Assembly: GCA_963377175.1 (NCBI GenBank)
Contig: CAUJNA010003013.1
Coordinates: 715,367 to 779,366 of the forward strand
Origin: Effrenium voratum
Lineage: Eukaryota; Sar; Dinophyceae; Suessiales; Symbiodiniaceae
Length of the DNA stretch: 64,000 bases
Direction of reading: 5' to 3'
Of the stretch, positions 1 to 14,067 are shown in pieces. The notes under the pieces were generated by a model. The model searched no databases. It was not told the origin of the DNA and saw only the letters and a list, made by a program, of their open reading frames with translations. The position numbers and the translations under genes were made by a program. Numbering within the stretch: position 1 is the first letter of the stretch; the number at the start of each line of letters is the position of its first letter.

Positions 1-1259
1 CACGACTGTGCCCACACCCCTCACTGGGAAGAAGACTACGTCCCACACAAGGAGTGGTTCCTTCACATGGACTATGACAAGGTGAAGAATCTCACACCCT
101 TGAGCTGCTGCTTCCCCTGGGCTCCTCAGCCCACCAACGTGAAGGCAAGAGCTGCTGCGTTCATCGCTTGCCGGTCACGCAGCCCGCGAGGCGGGTCACC
201 AGTTAGATCCCCAAGCAGCCTTGCGCCGACGCCAACTGTGGTGCCGAGCATGGAGCAGGAAACTCCAACTCTGCAGCCGGAGGAGCCCACTTTCACCCAG
301 CTGCCGGTGGAGGAGTGCAAGCAGGAGCCGGCAAGCCCAACTCCGTTTTTGCCCATGCCAAAATCAGCTGCGGCGACGCAGCTTGACACTGACATGGACA
401 AGGAGCAAGAAGAAGTTCCGGCCTGGTTCAACTATTCGCCAACGTCGCCGGCTGATGAGCCTGCGTGCGAGGGGCCCCCAACACCATCAGTCTCTGAATC
501 TGACCACATGCAGGAGGATGACGACGGGCTGCAGCAACAACTCCAGCGTGCGGAACACCTGACAATGACCCTGCACCGTGTCAATGTTCCTGATTCTGAC
601 TCTGAGGTGAGCGGAATCCCAGATGAGGATGATGAGGAGGAGCCGGATGACAAAATGTCACAGAAGGACGAGGACCAAGATGAGCACCAGGACCAAGATG
701 AGTGGCGGTGGATGCCGCTTGAGTCAGGTCGATGGCAAGGAGCACAATTGAGGCGATTGGAGAGGCAGTGGCAGGACGCCGGGTTCCCAAAGCTCGGCAC
801 TGAGGCAGGCGATTGGTTCCACACACAAATTACAGCAGCGGAGACGGCCTGCCTGACCCGGATGGTGGAATTGCGGCGGGGCTATCCAGGACTCGACAAC
901 AGAAGACGCGGTCGCGCGTGAGAACCAGATTCAAGAGATCCCGAGTGATTGGGCTGCCCTTCAGAACTCGGGGAAGCCAGAAAGCGACAAAGAGACTCGC
1001 GCCGGTGCATAGGATGCATTCCAGCGGCACCTACACCTATACACAATGGGTCGCTGCTGGATATATTGCCGCGCAGTTCCGCCGGCTGCCACGGGCGCCA
1101 AAATTCCCCAAGGGCCAACGCTGGTACAACTACCGGGGACAATGGCTTAAAGTCACCTTCAACGACGGCATTGAGTGGTGGACTGATGATCCATGCACAA
1201 AGCAGGAGCTGGCTGACGTAAAGGAATGGTTCCTGGGCCTCGAAAAGGTCAAAAACTGA
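1..1259 (+). CDS. 5'-truncated uncharacterised protein, reading frame broken twice
   Basis: The gene enters from the left edge: frame 1 is open from base 1, with tryptophan and histidine codons (HWEEDYVPHKEWF) that look coding rather than random. It runs through a Pro/Ser/Glu/Asp-rich, probably disordered region to a stop at about 921. Coding character then moves to a second frame (AIQDSTTEDAVARENQIQEI, roughly 880-1008). It moves again to a third frame ending at 1259 with an aromatic-rich segment (PKGQRWYNYRGQWLKVTF and EWWTDDPCTKQELADVKEW). I do not recognise a family. The basic patch near 900-990 followed by a compact aromatic domain could be an accessory segment of a retroelement polyprotein. 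The frame changes mean either short introns, sequencing indels or decay. I am fairly sure that it is protein-coding DNA, and not sure of its function. Confidence 0.5.
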
Positions 1260-1486
1260 ACTGCGTCGCCGCAGTCAGGTTTTTGAATCATTGCTTGCGG
1301 TCGCACTTCAAAGCACACAGTCCCGCAGAGGTAAAAAGGGCTCGTCCGTTTTGCCTGAGTGTTTCTGTCGTGGCACAGTTCATGTCATGTTGCGGCATCG
1401 TTAATCGTTGATCACGCCTGTCGAAACATGCTCAAGTTGTACGGCAGCTGCTGCACCGACTGCGGCAACACAGTTCGGATGGCGCC

Positions 1487-5211
<3,725 letters not shown>

Positions 5212-5510
5212 CGAGCATTGGTCGCTGCACAGAATCTGCAGACTGGGGAAGAGGGCTGCCACTGCCTCGCGTCATAACAGAGAGAAACACGTCTATGCGA
5301 TGGCTCGCTGTCTGATGACGGAAAGTGCTTCTTGAAGCGCTGGGAGTTAAACAGTGTACAAAGCCGTGGGGGGGGGGGGGGAACCTTGTCCCGGCTGATG
5401 CGCGGGTCCGGTCAGCCGAAAAATCCTCCAGTTTGTGGGAGTTTTGTTTGAGCGCTTTCTGCCACGCAAGCCTGGTTTTTGGTGTTGCTCCCTGTGTCTG
5501 CCAAATGAAC

Positions 5511-5632
5511 AATTCTGATGCATCAGAATTTTGGGCCCCTGCGAGTTCTGATGCACTAGATTTTGGGTCCCTGCGAGTTCTGATGCACTAGATTTTGGGC
5601 CCCTGCCGAGTTCTGACGCACTAGATTTTTGA
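5511..5632. repeat. Short tandem repeat with GAGTTCTGATGCACTAGATT units
   Basis: About 3.5 degenerate units of roughly 34 bp share TTTTGGGCCCCTGCGAGTTC followed by TGATGCACTAGA. The first unit carries the 16-bp perfect palindrome TTCTGATGCATCAGAA, which recurs twice inside the large palindrome just downstream, so the two repeats are related. Upstream, 5212-5510 holds no gene that I can support; it contains a run of about 14 G near 5378. Confidence 0.8.
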
Positions 5633-5692
5633 GTCTAAGTCGTTTATGCTTTTTCAAACGGGTCCTCGGGCTCTTTTGGGCCCGACAGCCCG

Positions 5693-5906
5693 AGTGCCGG
5701 GGGGTTCCGAACCCCCTTGCACTGCGAGTTCTGATGCATCAGAACTTGCAGTGCCGGGGGTTACCCCCCCATTTTCGAGTCCCGAGTGCCGGGGGGTTCC
5801 GAACCCTCTGGCACTCGGGACTCGAAAATGGGGGGTAACCCCTGGCACTGCGAGTTCTGATGCATCAGAACTTGCAGTGCCAGGGGGTACGGAACCCCCT
5901 GGCACT
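5693..5906. repeat. 214-bp near-perfect palindrome built of nested GC-rich hairpins
   Basis: The two halves are inverted copies centred at 5799.5. The innermost arms (5751-5790 and 5810-5848) include CATTTTCGAGTCCCGAGTGCC and its complement. The outer arms each contain the palindrome TTCTGATGCATCAGAA (5729-5744 and its mate at about 5855-5870) flanked by AGTGCC and GGCACT blocks. Only scattered mismatches separate the arms. Such a structure can extrude as a cruciform or be transcribed as a long hairpin RNA. Open frames within it are by-products of the symmetry, not genes. Confidence 0.9.
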
Positions 5907-6118
5907 GCGGCTCAAAATCGGGCTGACCTGCTATTTGTTTTGGGGGGTATGTGCTATTAAGCCCCAAGCCGAGACTACTACGTCTTGTTGTCTGTTGTCT
6001 GGTGTGCTCATGTGTTCTGTCTGCCCGTCAAGCCGTTTCACGCTTCGCCCCGCAGCCAGCCTTCCTCCAGTTGCTTCTTCAGCTGACTTGCTGCGTTGCC
6101 GCAGAAAGTCCGTGAAGC

Positions 6119-7372
6119 ATGGGGAAGACATCCTTGAAGGTGAAGAAAACTGGCATCAAGAAGCCTCCTCGCGTGGAGAAGGTGGAGTCACATTGCCATC
6201 GCAAGTGGCCAATCGTGCTTGGGAGCGACTGCAGCGGCATGGGAACTGATGTTGTGGCAGCGAAGCAACTGGGGATTGAGTTCATGGTTCAGTTTGCCAC
6301 CGATGTGGACCCAGATTGCCGAAAGGTGATTCTTTCCCACAAAAAGGGACCGAGGAGTCTTGGATATGCTCTTAGAAATGTTTGCGAGAAGTGTGACTTG
6401 TACACAGCTGGGTTTCCGTGCCAACCATACAGCAGACTGCCAGAACAAGTAGCTGTTTTCAACCGAGTTTGGGTTACTTTCTGTTTTTTGCACATAGGTC
6501 TTTGCTTAGTCTGCTCCTTCCGAGGTACGGCGGGCGTCGGGCAGGGGAAATGCGACCAACGTGATTTATCAAAGGCTGTGGTGGACTACATCTGCCGCAT
6601 GCAACCGCGTGGATTTGTGCTGGAGAATGTGACGGGCATCCGGAATAAGAAGCACAGGAAGCACTTCAACAAACTTCTGCAGCAGCTCAAGGAATGTCGG
6701 CTTCCTGGGTCGCAGAAGCGGGCCTATGCTGTGAGCTGGCGAATGGTGAACAGGCGCAGTTTCGGGCTTCCGCAGAACCGGAAGAGGATCTACATCAGAG
6801 GTCCACGCGCAAGGGTGTGAAAACCAGAAAACCAAATATGGTCCACTCGCTGCCTGAAAGCAAGTTCGCTTGCCTGGACGACTTCTTGGAGAAGGGGCTT
6901 CCGAAGGTGGACATCAAGAAGCTTTGCAAAACCAAGCGGAACAACATTTTGGCAGGAAGGAAGAAGCTCAAGGCGAAGGGTGTTTGGAATCTGGACAGGG
7001 ACATCATCGACGCAGGAGCCGGGAAAAACTTCCGGCAGGTCACCTCGGGCTATGTTCCCACAATCTCATGTGCACGAGCCTCCGGCGACAACTTCTGGCT
7101 CGACAACGATTCTTGTCCAAACCAGATTTAGCGAGTGCAAATAATCAAGTGTGGCGAGTTGCGCAGCACGCAGCCCGCTTACAGCCTGTGCTAAGGAAAG
7201 TCGCTTTCTCAGCCTCAAGGAGCTGGCGGCTTTGCAGGGATTCCACAACTTCCGCTGGCCCAAAAGTGTGTCCCGCGCCAAGAGAGGCAAAATGGTGGGC
7301 AACGCCATGTCGGTTCCTGTCCTGAGGGAGGCAATGAGGGCGGTGCTCACGGCAGCTAGGTTGATTCGCTAG
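6119..7372 (+). CDS. C5 cytosine DNA methyltransferase (DNMT family)
   Basis: It transfers a methyl group from S-adenosylmethionine to cytosine C5 in DNA. The family motifs occur in order. Motif I is SDCSGMGTD (residues about 36-44, SAM binding). Motif IV is GFPCQPYS (98-105, catalytic Cys101). Motif VI is ENV (169-171). Motif VIII is QNRKRIYI (219-226). In a second frame come SLPESKFACLDDFLEKG and a basic stretch. In a third frame (7151-7372) come motifs IX-X, LSLKELAALQGF and GNAMSVPVL. Start 6119 is the first ATG before a Lys-rich leader. A 28-residue hydrophobic insert after PYSRL looks like an intron. Shifts near 6815 and 7130 may be introns or indels. No separate target-recognition or chromatin domain is visible. 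Retrotransposon capture of such genes is reported in Symbiodinium, but no pol gene adjoins this copy. Confidence 0.88.
6439..6524 (+). other. Probable short intron with GC donor and AG acceptor inside the methyltransferase gene
   Basis: Between PYSRL and the resumption of methyltransferase sequence lies a T-rich stretch encoding an implausible hydrophobic segment. Removing 6439-6524 (GCCAGA ... CCGAG) joins CT to GTACGGCGGGCG and gives SRLYGGRRAG, a better family match than the unspliced reading. GC donors are common in dinoflagellate introns. The splice leaves the frame one base off before GKCDQRD, so a one-base indel in the GGGG run at about 6543-6546, or slightly different borders, is also needed. 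Confidence 0.45.
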
Positions 7373-7778
7373 GCCTAGTAACTGTGGAGCCACAGTTATT
7401 AAGACAAGAGCTGCTCCTGTTTGATTTGCTGGGACGATGGTCCTGCTTTGGGTTGGTGCTCCGCGACTGCAAGGAGCGTGTGAATCTACAGTGAGGCACA
7501 ATTGACTGGGGTAAACAAAAACGGAAGCGTTGCTGACGCGGATCAAATTCGACTTTTCACAGAGCGTGGCCCGTGCTTTCAGATTAAGGCTCATCCGCAG
7601 TTTTCAGATTAAGGATCATCCGCCGTGTTTTTTATTTGAGGCCCCCGGTGCCAGCTGCGTAACCGCAGCAAGGTGCAGACTGCTATGGTTCAATCAACAT
7701 CCTCGGCAAGCTCAACCCCGGTGCAATGCCGGAACATAAGCGCTTCCCACTACGATGACGTGAGGAAGGCTTGGGAAC
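7373..7778. other. Intergenic DNA, no gene seen
   Basis: No convincing coding sequence. It contains a tandem duplication of about 24 bp (two copies of TTCAGATTAAGG followed by TCATCCGC, near 7577-7625). Confidence 0.5.
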
Positions 7779-8020
7779 TCATTGTGGGGCGCGGGCCTCA
7801 GTAATAGAGATGCCATCAGTCAGTACTGCGCTGCTGCTCAGGACGGATCTTTTCAGGGACTTTGAGTCAATGAAGCCCTTCTCGTCAATCTTCATTTCAA
7901 TGACATGCAGCGCCACGCAATGCGCGAGCTCGTCAGCGTCAACCCCGTAAATGTCCAGGGCAGCACGTGCGCCAAGTTTCACTACCAGCTGACATAGCAA
8001 AAACAACTCTCTGAGCCACC
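7779..8020 (-). CDS. Candidate terminal exon of an unrecognised minus-strand gene
   Basis: The minus-strand reading has normal protein composition (KLGARAALDIYGVDADELA, CVALHVIEMKIDEKGF) and ends in a stop at 7779. The region immediately upstream on that strand (8020-8170) is A-rich, low-complexity and unlike coding DNA, so this would be an exon with its acceptor near 8020. It could be the last exon of the repeat-rich minus-strand gene at 8178-9981. No family is recognised. Confidence 0.35.
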
Positions 8021-8177
8021 GGATTGTCCAAACATCAAGGCCCCCCTCCCTCCCCAAGATTTTTGGCAAAAAACCTTTCCGAAAAACGACTTGTTTTGAC
8101 AAAGTATGCACACCCGAAAAAAAACAAGGTTTTCGGTCCAGAAAAAGCACCCAAAAAAATGCCTAAAAAGCATGTCC

Positions 8178-9981
8178 TTAATGACCGGCCAGAGAAGGCA
8201 GTGGCCCCAGCCCGGGGATTGACCCGCCGAAGGCGCCGAAGTGCAGCTTCGCGACTCCGCCCGGGGGCACCGAGAAGTCCAGGCACGCCGTGCTCCAGAC
8301 TCCCTGCGCGGCCGTGCCGAGGAAGGTGCCGGTGACGCCCACGTAGTCGTTGTCAGCAGCGTTGACGTACATCACCAAGTTGGAGCCGGTACCGGCAGTC
8401 GAAGGAGTAGCGTCTCCCGGGCGTCAGGGTGTAGGTGCGCACGGTTCCAGGCGAAGGCGCTCAGGGTCATGGCGTAGCCCTCCAGCTCGAAGATTCCCAG
8501 TGAAGCTGGCAGAGGCCACGGAGCTCTGGCTGTTGGAGCGTACTAGCACCTCCCCCAGAATGGCCAGCGTGACGTCGTCGGCCCCTCCGTCGAGGAACTC
8601 GTGCTTCAGCAGGAGGGCCGAGGCCGTCGTGTCTGCCTTGACCTCCGTCGTGTTGCCTGCCTCCAGGGTTACGTCCAGGATCTGGAGGCCGTAGACGTCC
8701 ACCGTTCCTGCCGTCTGGTTGGCCAGGCCCGGCGCGCCCCGAAGTGCAGCTTTGCGATCCCGTTTGGGGGCACGGTGAAGTACATCTTGCTCCAGGTGCC
8801 CTGGTCCCCCACGAAGCTGCCGCACAGGGACATGTACACCACGAAGTTGGAGGCCGTGCCAAGCCAATACCGGCAGGCAAAGAGGAGCAGGCGCGCACGA
8901 TGTTCCATGGAGCCCAGGATCTGCTCCCCAGCCACCACCTTGTCGGCCCCTCCGTCGTCCGGGAAGCGCACGGCTATCTCCAGGGCCGAGGCTGCCTCCG
9001 TGACTCCGAGCTTGCCGGTCAGGAGCGCAATGGTGTAGGAGCTGAGCAGGGCGGCGGCGATGCTTGAGGCCGTTGCCGTGTCCTGGTCGGCGGCCGAGCG
9101 ATACGCCCCGAGGTGATCTGGTTGGTCGTGAAGACGTCCTGGTCCGGGCCCGTCCGGTAGGCCAGCAGCGCGCCCGCGATGGCGCGCTTGCCGTGCGGTA
9201 GTGCGCCGAGGTGTAGTAGGCCAGCAGCGCAGCACTTGCGCCGAGGTGTAGTAGGCCAGCAGCGCAGCCGCGAGGGCCGCGTCCGCCGCTGCGATGGAGT
9301 AGCAGTCGGCCGTGATGCTCAGCGTGTCGTCGCCGTTGGCCAGCGCAGAAGAGAGAGGAGCCTCCAGATGCAGGTTGCGAACGAAAGTCGTGAAGCCCGC
9401 CCAGGCCGGCGCGTTAACAACTCCCCTGCCGCCGGAAAGCTGCAGGGCGGCGAGGTCCGCGAGGATTGCGTCGAGGGCGCTCTGGAGCGTGGTCTCGCTG
9501 GCTGGCTGAGAGCGCGGCGTTCGTGGCGTACGAGGCCAGCAGCGTCGTGTCGGCCTTGGATCTTGGTGTCTACCTCCAGCGGCGTGTCCACCCGTCCACC
9601 GTGGAGAGCAGGGCGGCCAGTGCGCTTGCGTCCGCCTTGCCGGCGAGGGCGGCGTCGAGTGACTGCGTCCAGGAGGGCGGCTGCTATCTTAGAGTCCACC
9701 TCCGAGGAAGTGTCGACGGCCGACTGCAGGGCGTATGCGGTCAGGGCGCTGGCGTCTGCCTTGGAGGCCTGCAGCCCAGAGATGGAGGCGTCTCGACTTG
9801 CGAGCTCGGGAGGCCAGCGCTGCGGCGGACACGACGCCCAGGAGAGCGTTGGCCACCTTGGTGTCGACCTCCAGCGGCGTGATCCTTGCTGCGATGTCGA
9901 GGGAGTGCCCGTTTGTGGCGCCAGTGCGCTGCTGTCCAGCTTCGACACTGGACCAGCCTCACAAATTGTTGAGTCTGCCAT
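8178..9981 (-). pseudogene. Repeat-rich fibre/beta-sandwich-like protein gene, frame-broken
   Basis: Read on the minus strand across several frames, the N-terminal half has heptad-like units of the kind found in phage tail fibres and trimeric coiled coils: ASALTAYALQSAVDTSSEV, KIAAALLDAV, ITPLEVDTKVANALLG. The C-terminal half holds at least two copies of one module: NFVVYMSLCGSFVGDQGTW with YFTVPPNGIAKLHFGA, and VMYVNAADNDYVGV with DFSVPPGGVAKLHFGAFGG. These read like a lectin-type or jelly-roll beta-sandwich. The segment TAGTVDVYGLQILDVTLEAG links them. A stop follows the last module at about 8178. The DNA is GC-rich and contains a local tandem duplication of about 38 bp near 9199-9270. At least five frame changes are needed. 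Function is unknown; extracellular or surface display is a guess from the architecture. Confidence 0.5.
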
Positions 9982-9984
9982 TTT

Positions 9985-10105
9985 GCGTATCCAAGGTTTT
10001 GTTACAAGATTTTCCTACCATACAAAAATCCAAGATTTTCCCACCACGCAAGAATCATAAGTTTTACCAGATTCCTATCACACAAAAAACCCAAATAACA
10101 AGGCA
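9985..10105. repeat. Degenerate A/T-rich tandem repeat
   Basis: About five imperfect units of 20-25 bp (ATCCAAGATTTTCCCACCAC, ACAAGATTTTCCTACCATAC and similar) separate the minus-strand fibre-like gene from the plus-strand helicase fragment. The repeat lies where the helicase N-terminus should begin, so it may mark the truncation point. Confidence 0.7.
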
Positions 10106-10130
10106 AAAGACCCAACTAGCCAGGCAGACC

Positions 10131-12620
10131 CTTGAATGCAGCACCGTCGCGCTAGAGGTCTTGGCCGACTTGCAAAAGCGGCTGGCAGACGCGACCCGCA
10201 AGAAGCGCTCCTGGAAGTGCAGAGACGCCACGCACGAGCGGCCGTTCGGCGGCGTGAACTTCCTACTTCCTGCGCGCAGGGGACTTCTGGCAGTTCTCCG
10301 CGGTGCGAGCCACCTTGCTGTTCCAAAGCCCCTTCAGCAAAGGGGTCAGCGTCCAAGTCGCCAACCTGCGCCGCCTGTTTTGGACGCACGGCGAGCGCGG
10401 CATGCAGCGCTTGTTCGAGCTGACAAAAGAACATCGCTGCGTGGGCCCGTGGCTGAGCCACGTGCGCTTACAAGCCCGGTATGGGCGGCTGTCCCAAGAG
10501 GTGTGGTGCGTCCCGCACGGCTATCCCACGTTGCACGCAAGCAGTTGGTGCCCGAACAGCGGCCAGTGCGACTGCAAGCAGGCAACGGATTGGCCGTAGC
10601 GTGGCAGCGGGAGATCCAATCCGGCACTCCCCGCTCGTGGGACGCCCGCGTGAGGGAGGAGTGCGACGTGCGCGCCACTGAGCGAGCGCGCCGGCGCATC
10701 GTCGCTGGCTCTGCGCGTGAGGTGCCGGACCCACGGCAGCTAAGTTTCTAGAAGGACCTTTCGCGCACGGCTTCAACGCAGCCAAGTATGTAGCTGCAGT
10801 GCTGCGAGCCCGATGGGTCGCCCACAAGCAGCAACACGTGCTCCTTTGGGTGGTGGCGCAGGATGCACCTCTGTTTCAGCTCCAGCCGGAAGCTGCGATC
10901 GGGGAACTGCAAGCTCGCAAAGAAAACTGGCTGCAGCGCCACGACCAGGCCACTGGCGGCATCATGAGCTTGCTGCCTTTGCTACCCGGCATGCCGGTTC
11001 GCGTCACGCAGACTCTGCCCGAGCTGCGGCCGCTGCGCTTGTTCAAAAACAGCCGCGCCAAGCTGTTGAACTGGCGCTTGCAGGATGCGGACGCGGCGGC
11101 AGTGCAGGCGACTACCGCATCCGAAGTCGTTCTGCAAAGCATGCCGACGTGTCTCTTGATACAAGTCGAGGGTGCCACTTGGAAGCAGCTACCAAGCCTC
11201 CCCGCTGGGGTCGCGTGCGTCCGGCCAGTGCAGCAGGACTGGAAGGTCGCTGCGACAGGCAGTGCCACCGTTCTGCGAAGAGGCTTCCCCGTGGCTTGTG
11301 ACTATGCCGACACAGCGCACTCCTTCATGGCCCGCCGGCGCATCAGACCTTCTCGCGAGACGCGCAGCTCAGTGCCTACATGTGTCTGTCTTGCGTGAAG
11401 CGCGCCGAGGACTTGTGCGTGAGCCGGCCATGTGGGCCCAACCTCTTGGGCCAAGGCGCACCGTCAGAGCATTGCCTAAGGTGAGGTTCCAGCAGGCCAC
11501 GCAACGCAGACGGCGCCCGGAAATGCTGCTGAGCTGTTGCCTCTGCAGCGTAGCGCGCGCAGGTCAGGAGTCGCTCAAGCTCCTGACCACTTTCTTGCCG
11601 CCCGCTTCAGCGTTGTGTGTCGCGCACAGGGCCCGGCCGGCCAGTCCCGCCAAGCAGCGTGCGGTGATACTTTGCGCGCATGGTGCCAAGTAGTGCCAGT
11701 GACAGAGCCAGGTTTGCGCAAGATATGCAGCAACAAACTTCTCGCGTGCTCCAAATTGAGAAAGAAACGCACGAAGGAGCTGCGCCGTGCCCGCTGCAAG
11801 CTGTGTGCGACAGCCGCACAGACCAGAACCACAAAAGTAGCCAAGCGCAAGCAGTGTTCACTGGAAGTCTTGAAGCACGTGATCGGGCCCGACTCAGAAC
11901 CCAATGAGGGGATCTGCAGAACCTGTGCCACGCGCAATGCCAAGCCGCCGGCACAGCCACCGGCCAAAGTGTGCCAGCAACGCGGGAACGCCTTGCCCAA
12001 ATATGCGACGCCCGGAACTTGGTGCGACAGCTGCGCCTTCCCGCCATGCCAGGGTAAGTGTGGACACGCGCGCCCGCGGCAAAGTGTGTACCATGCAAAA
12101 AAGCGCCCGGCTTGGGTCTGTAACAGGTGCGCCGCCAAGAAGTGCAGCCAACGCGGTGGAGACTTGCCAACGCAGACTCTTGGTGTGATAGCTGCACCTT
12201 CCCGCCGTGCCAGGCGGGTGTGGACGCGCCCGGCCGCGGAGGGGTGAGCGCCATGCCACCGTGTGTCCGAACTGGACGTGCAACCAGTGCGCCGCCAAGA
12301 AGCGCAGCCAATGTGGTGTGGGAGGCTTGCCCAAGACGGCCAACACAGACTCTTGGTGCGACAGCTGCGCCTTCCCGCCGTGCCAGGGCGGGTGTGGACG
12401 CGCCCGGCCCCGAGGGGTGAGCGCCACGCCGCCGTATGTCCGAACTGGACGTGCGACCAGTGCGCCGCAACCAAGTGCAGCCAGTGTGGTGGCGGATTGC
12501 CCAAGACGGCCCGCACGGACGCTTGGTGCGACAGCTGCGCCTTCCCGCCATGCCAAGGCGGGTGTGGCCGAGCGCGCCGCCGCACCCTCCTGGACTTGCC
12601 GTGGGCGCAAGTTGCGTGAG
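10131..12620 (+). pseudogene. PIF1-like helicase, 5'-truncated, with Cys-rich C-terminal repeats
   Basis: PIF1-type SF1B enzymes unwind DNA 5'-to-3' using ATP. Visible parts, across frames: VALEVLADLQKRLADATRKK and FGGVNF (10145-10265), then CGDFWQFSAVRATLLFQSPF (motif III-like GDFxQ), then RLFELTKEHRCVGPWL (motif IV-like). From 10799 come LLPLLPGMPVRVTQTLPEL and CLLIQVEGATWK, and the C-terminal ACDYADTAHSF with AYMCLSCVKRAEDLCV. Walker A and the N-terminus are absent, the sequence upstream being repeat. About ten residues that normally follow AHSFM are missing, and the motif VI arginine expected in LSRV is Cys (LSCV), so helicase activity is unlikely. From about 11700 the protein becomes basic and Cys-rich, ending in CxxC repeats (CNRCAAKKCSQ, WCDSCAFPPC). 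This architecture is familiar from dinoflagellate PIF1-like proteins. Confidence 0.7.
12020..12590 (+). repeat. Tandem repeat of 161-173 bp encoding Cys-rich zinc-binding-like units
   Basis: Four units begin with TGGTGYGAYAGCTGC at 12020, 12181, 12354 and 12524. Each encodes WCDSC(A/T)FPPCQ followed by a Gly/Arg-rich linker and CNQCAAKKRSQCG-like sequence. The units are well conserved in DNA but do not stay in one frame, because unit lengths of 161, 173 and 170 are not multiples of three. Repeated paired cysteines suggest zinc ribbons or knuckles that bind nucleic acid or protein. Confidence 0.8.
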
Positions 12621-12624
12621 ACTC

Positions 12625-13079
12625 CCGACCAAAAGCGCCGTAGACGGGGCTGAGCCTCAACGCAAGTGAAACAGGCCGGGCCAGGGCGCAACTAAAGTCA
12701 CACAAAAACTGCTTGCACCAAGGAACTACAGTGCTAGAGCAAAGCTTCAGGGCAAGGGTGGGAAAGCCGGCCAGCTAAAGGAGCAGAGCTAACCGGTAGA
12801 AGCCTGGCTTAGATCAAGCGTCACGATCGTTCAAGACGAGCTGGCGCGGCAGAAAAAAGAAAAGATTGCGGCAAACGTATCGTCTGAGAGACTTGTTCGT
12901 GTTTCCTCGTCGGTCCGTCTGTCTGTCTAGCGCACTGCTGTCAGGTTTTTCGTTTCTTGTCTAACAAGCGTTGTGATACAATCTATAGGTGGCTTTGCTG
13001 ATTTGGGGCCAGGGCCAGCGCAGACTGGGGGAAGTGCTCGTTGTAGACATGTCTGACGTTTCAGTGCTGCTGTCTTGGT
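12625..13079. other. Intergenic DNA, no gene seen
   Basis: No coding pattern beyond short chance frames. The stretch joins the helicase fragment to the pyrimidine-rich tract. Confidence 0.5.
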
Positions 13080-13930
13080 TTGTTTCCTCACATTTCAGTT
13101 CATTCCCTCTCATGTCCCTTTGTCGCCTTCATTTCCCTTCATTTCCCTTCGTCGCACTCATCTTCTTTTGATTTTTTTGTTTTTCTGGACTTCCCGTCAC
13201 ACAGCTGGATTTCCTCATTGCGCTGCAGTAGCATTTCCTTGCAGTTCCCTTTTTCTTGCTTTGTGACTCCGTTCAGTTCCATTCCGCCCCCTTCGTTTCA
13301 CTCACTTTCCCCTCCTTGCGCTCCCTGCGCTCCATTTCCGCTCAATTCCTGTCAGTTCCCTTTGTGTCCCGTAATTTCATTCAGTTCCCTTCATCTCCCT
13401 CGTTCCCTTCACCTGTTTCCGCTCCTGTCCCTTCATTTCATTCATCTTCCATTCTTTCCCTCCCTGACTCAACTCGTTTCCCCCCCGCCGTTTCTCCCGT
13501 CATTTCCCTGCGTTTCCTTTCACGCACAAGCCTTTCCCAAGCCCATCCTCAAATCTTCCATCCATTTTCCAGCCATGCTCCATTCTTCACTCATTCCATG
13601 TTTTCTTGCACTTCCATTCGCTTCCCTTCATTTTGCTTCATTTCCGTTCCGCTCCCTTGCCTCTTCCTTTGCACTCCGTTCTCTTAATTCCTTTTAGTGC
13701 CCGTGATTTCAACTTCACTTGCGCTCTCTCTCATTTCCCTTCGGTTGCTCTTGGTTGCCCATTATTTCATATCATTCCCCTTCATGTCCCACAATTTTGT
13801 TTCATCAGTTTCCTTTCATTTTCCCCGAGTTCCCTTCCCGTTCCTCCGTCCCTGCATTTCCCCTTCCTTCCATCCAGCGCCCTCTTCATTTCCTTGCACT
13901 TCCCTCCCTTTCCTTCATTTGCTGCAATTG
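13080..13930. repeat. Pyrimidine-rich degenerate repeat, CATTTCCCTTC-like
   Basis: About 850 bp in which TTTCCCTTC, CATTTCC and CTCCCTTC variants recur at 10-20-bp spacing on the plus strand, with strong C+T bias. Long Ser/Phe/Pro-rich frames here are translations of the repeat and are not genes. It mirrors the purine-rich tract at 24461-26083. Confidence 0.8.
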
Positions 13931-14067
13931 TCTTAAGATTGCTACAACTCCGCATTTCGCATCGCCAGCATGCAAAGCATCACCCGCATGAGCCGCGATG
14001 ATGCTGGCAATGCTGGGGGTGTTGTCCAGTATTAGGCACCCCCCAAAAGCACTCGGGTTTGGGACTA

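Noticed and set aside
5378..5392. G-run as a G-quadruplex regulatory site
   Set aside because: A single homopolymer of about 14 G without loop-separated tracts or an adjacent promoter; too little to support.
5693..5906. Rho-independent terminators at the GC hairpins
   Set aside because: Eukaryotic context, no T-run, and the hairpins are part of one large palindrome.
13080..14000. Long Ser/Phe/Pro-rich frames
   Set aside because: They follow the TTTCCCTTC repeat in all three frames, with no domain or codon signal.
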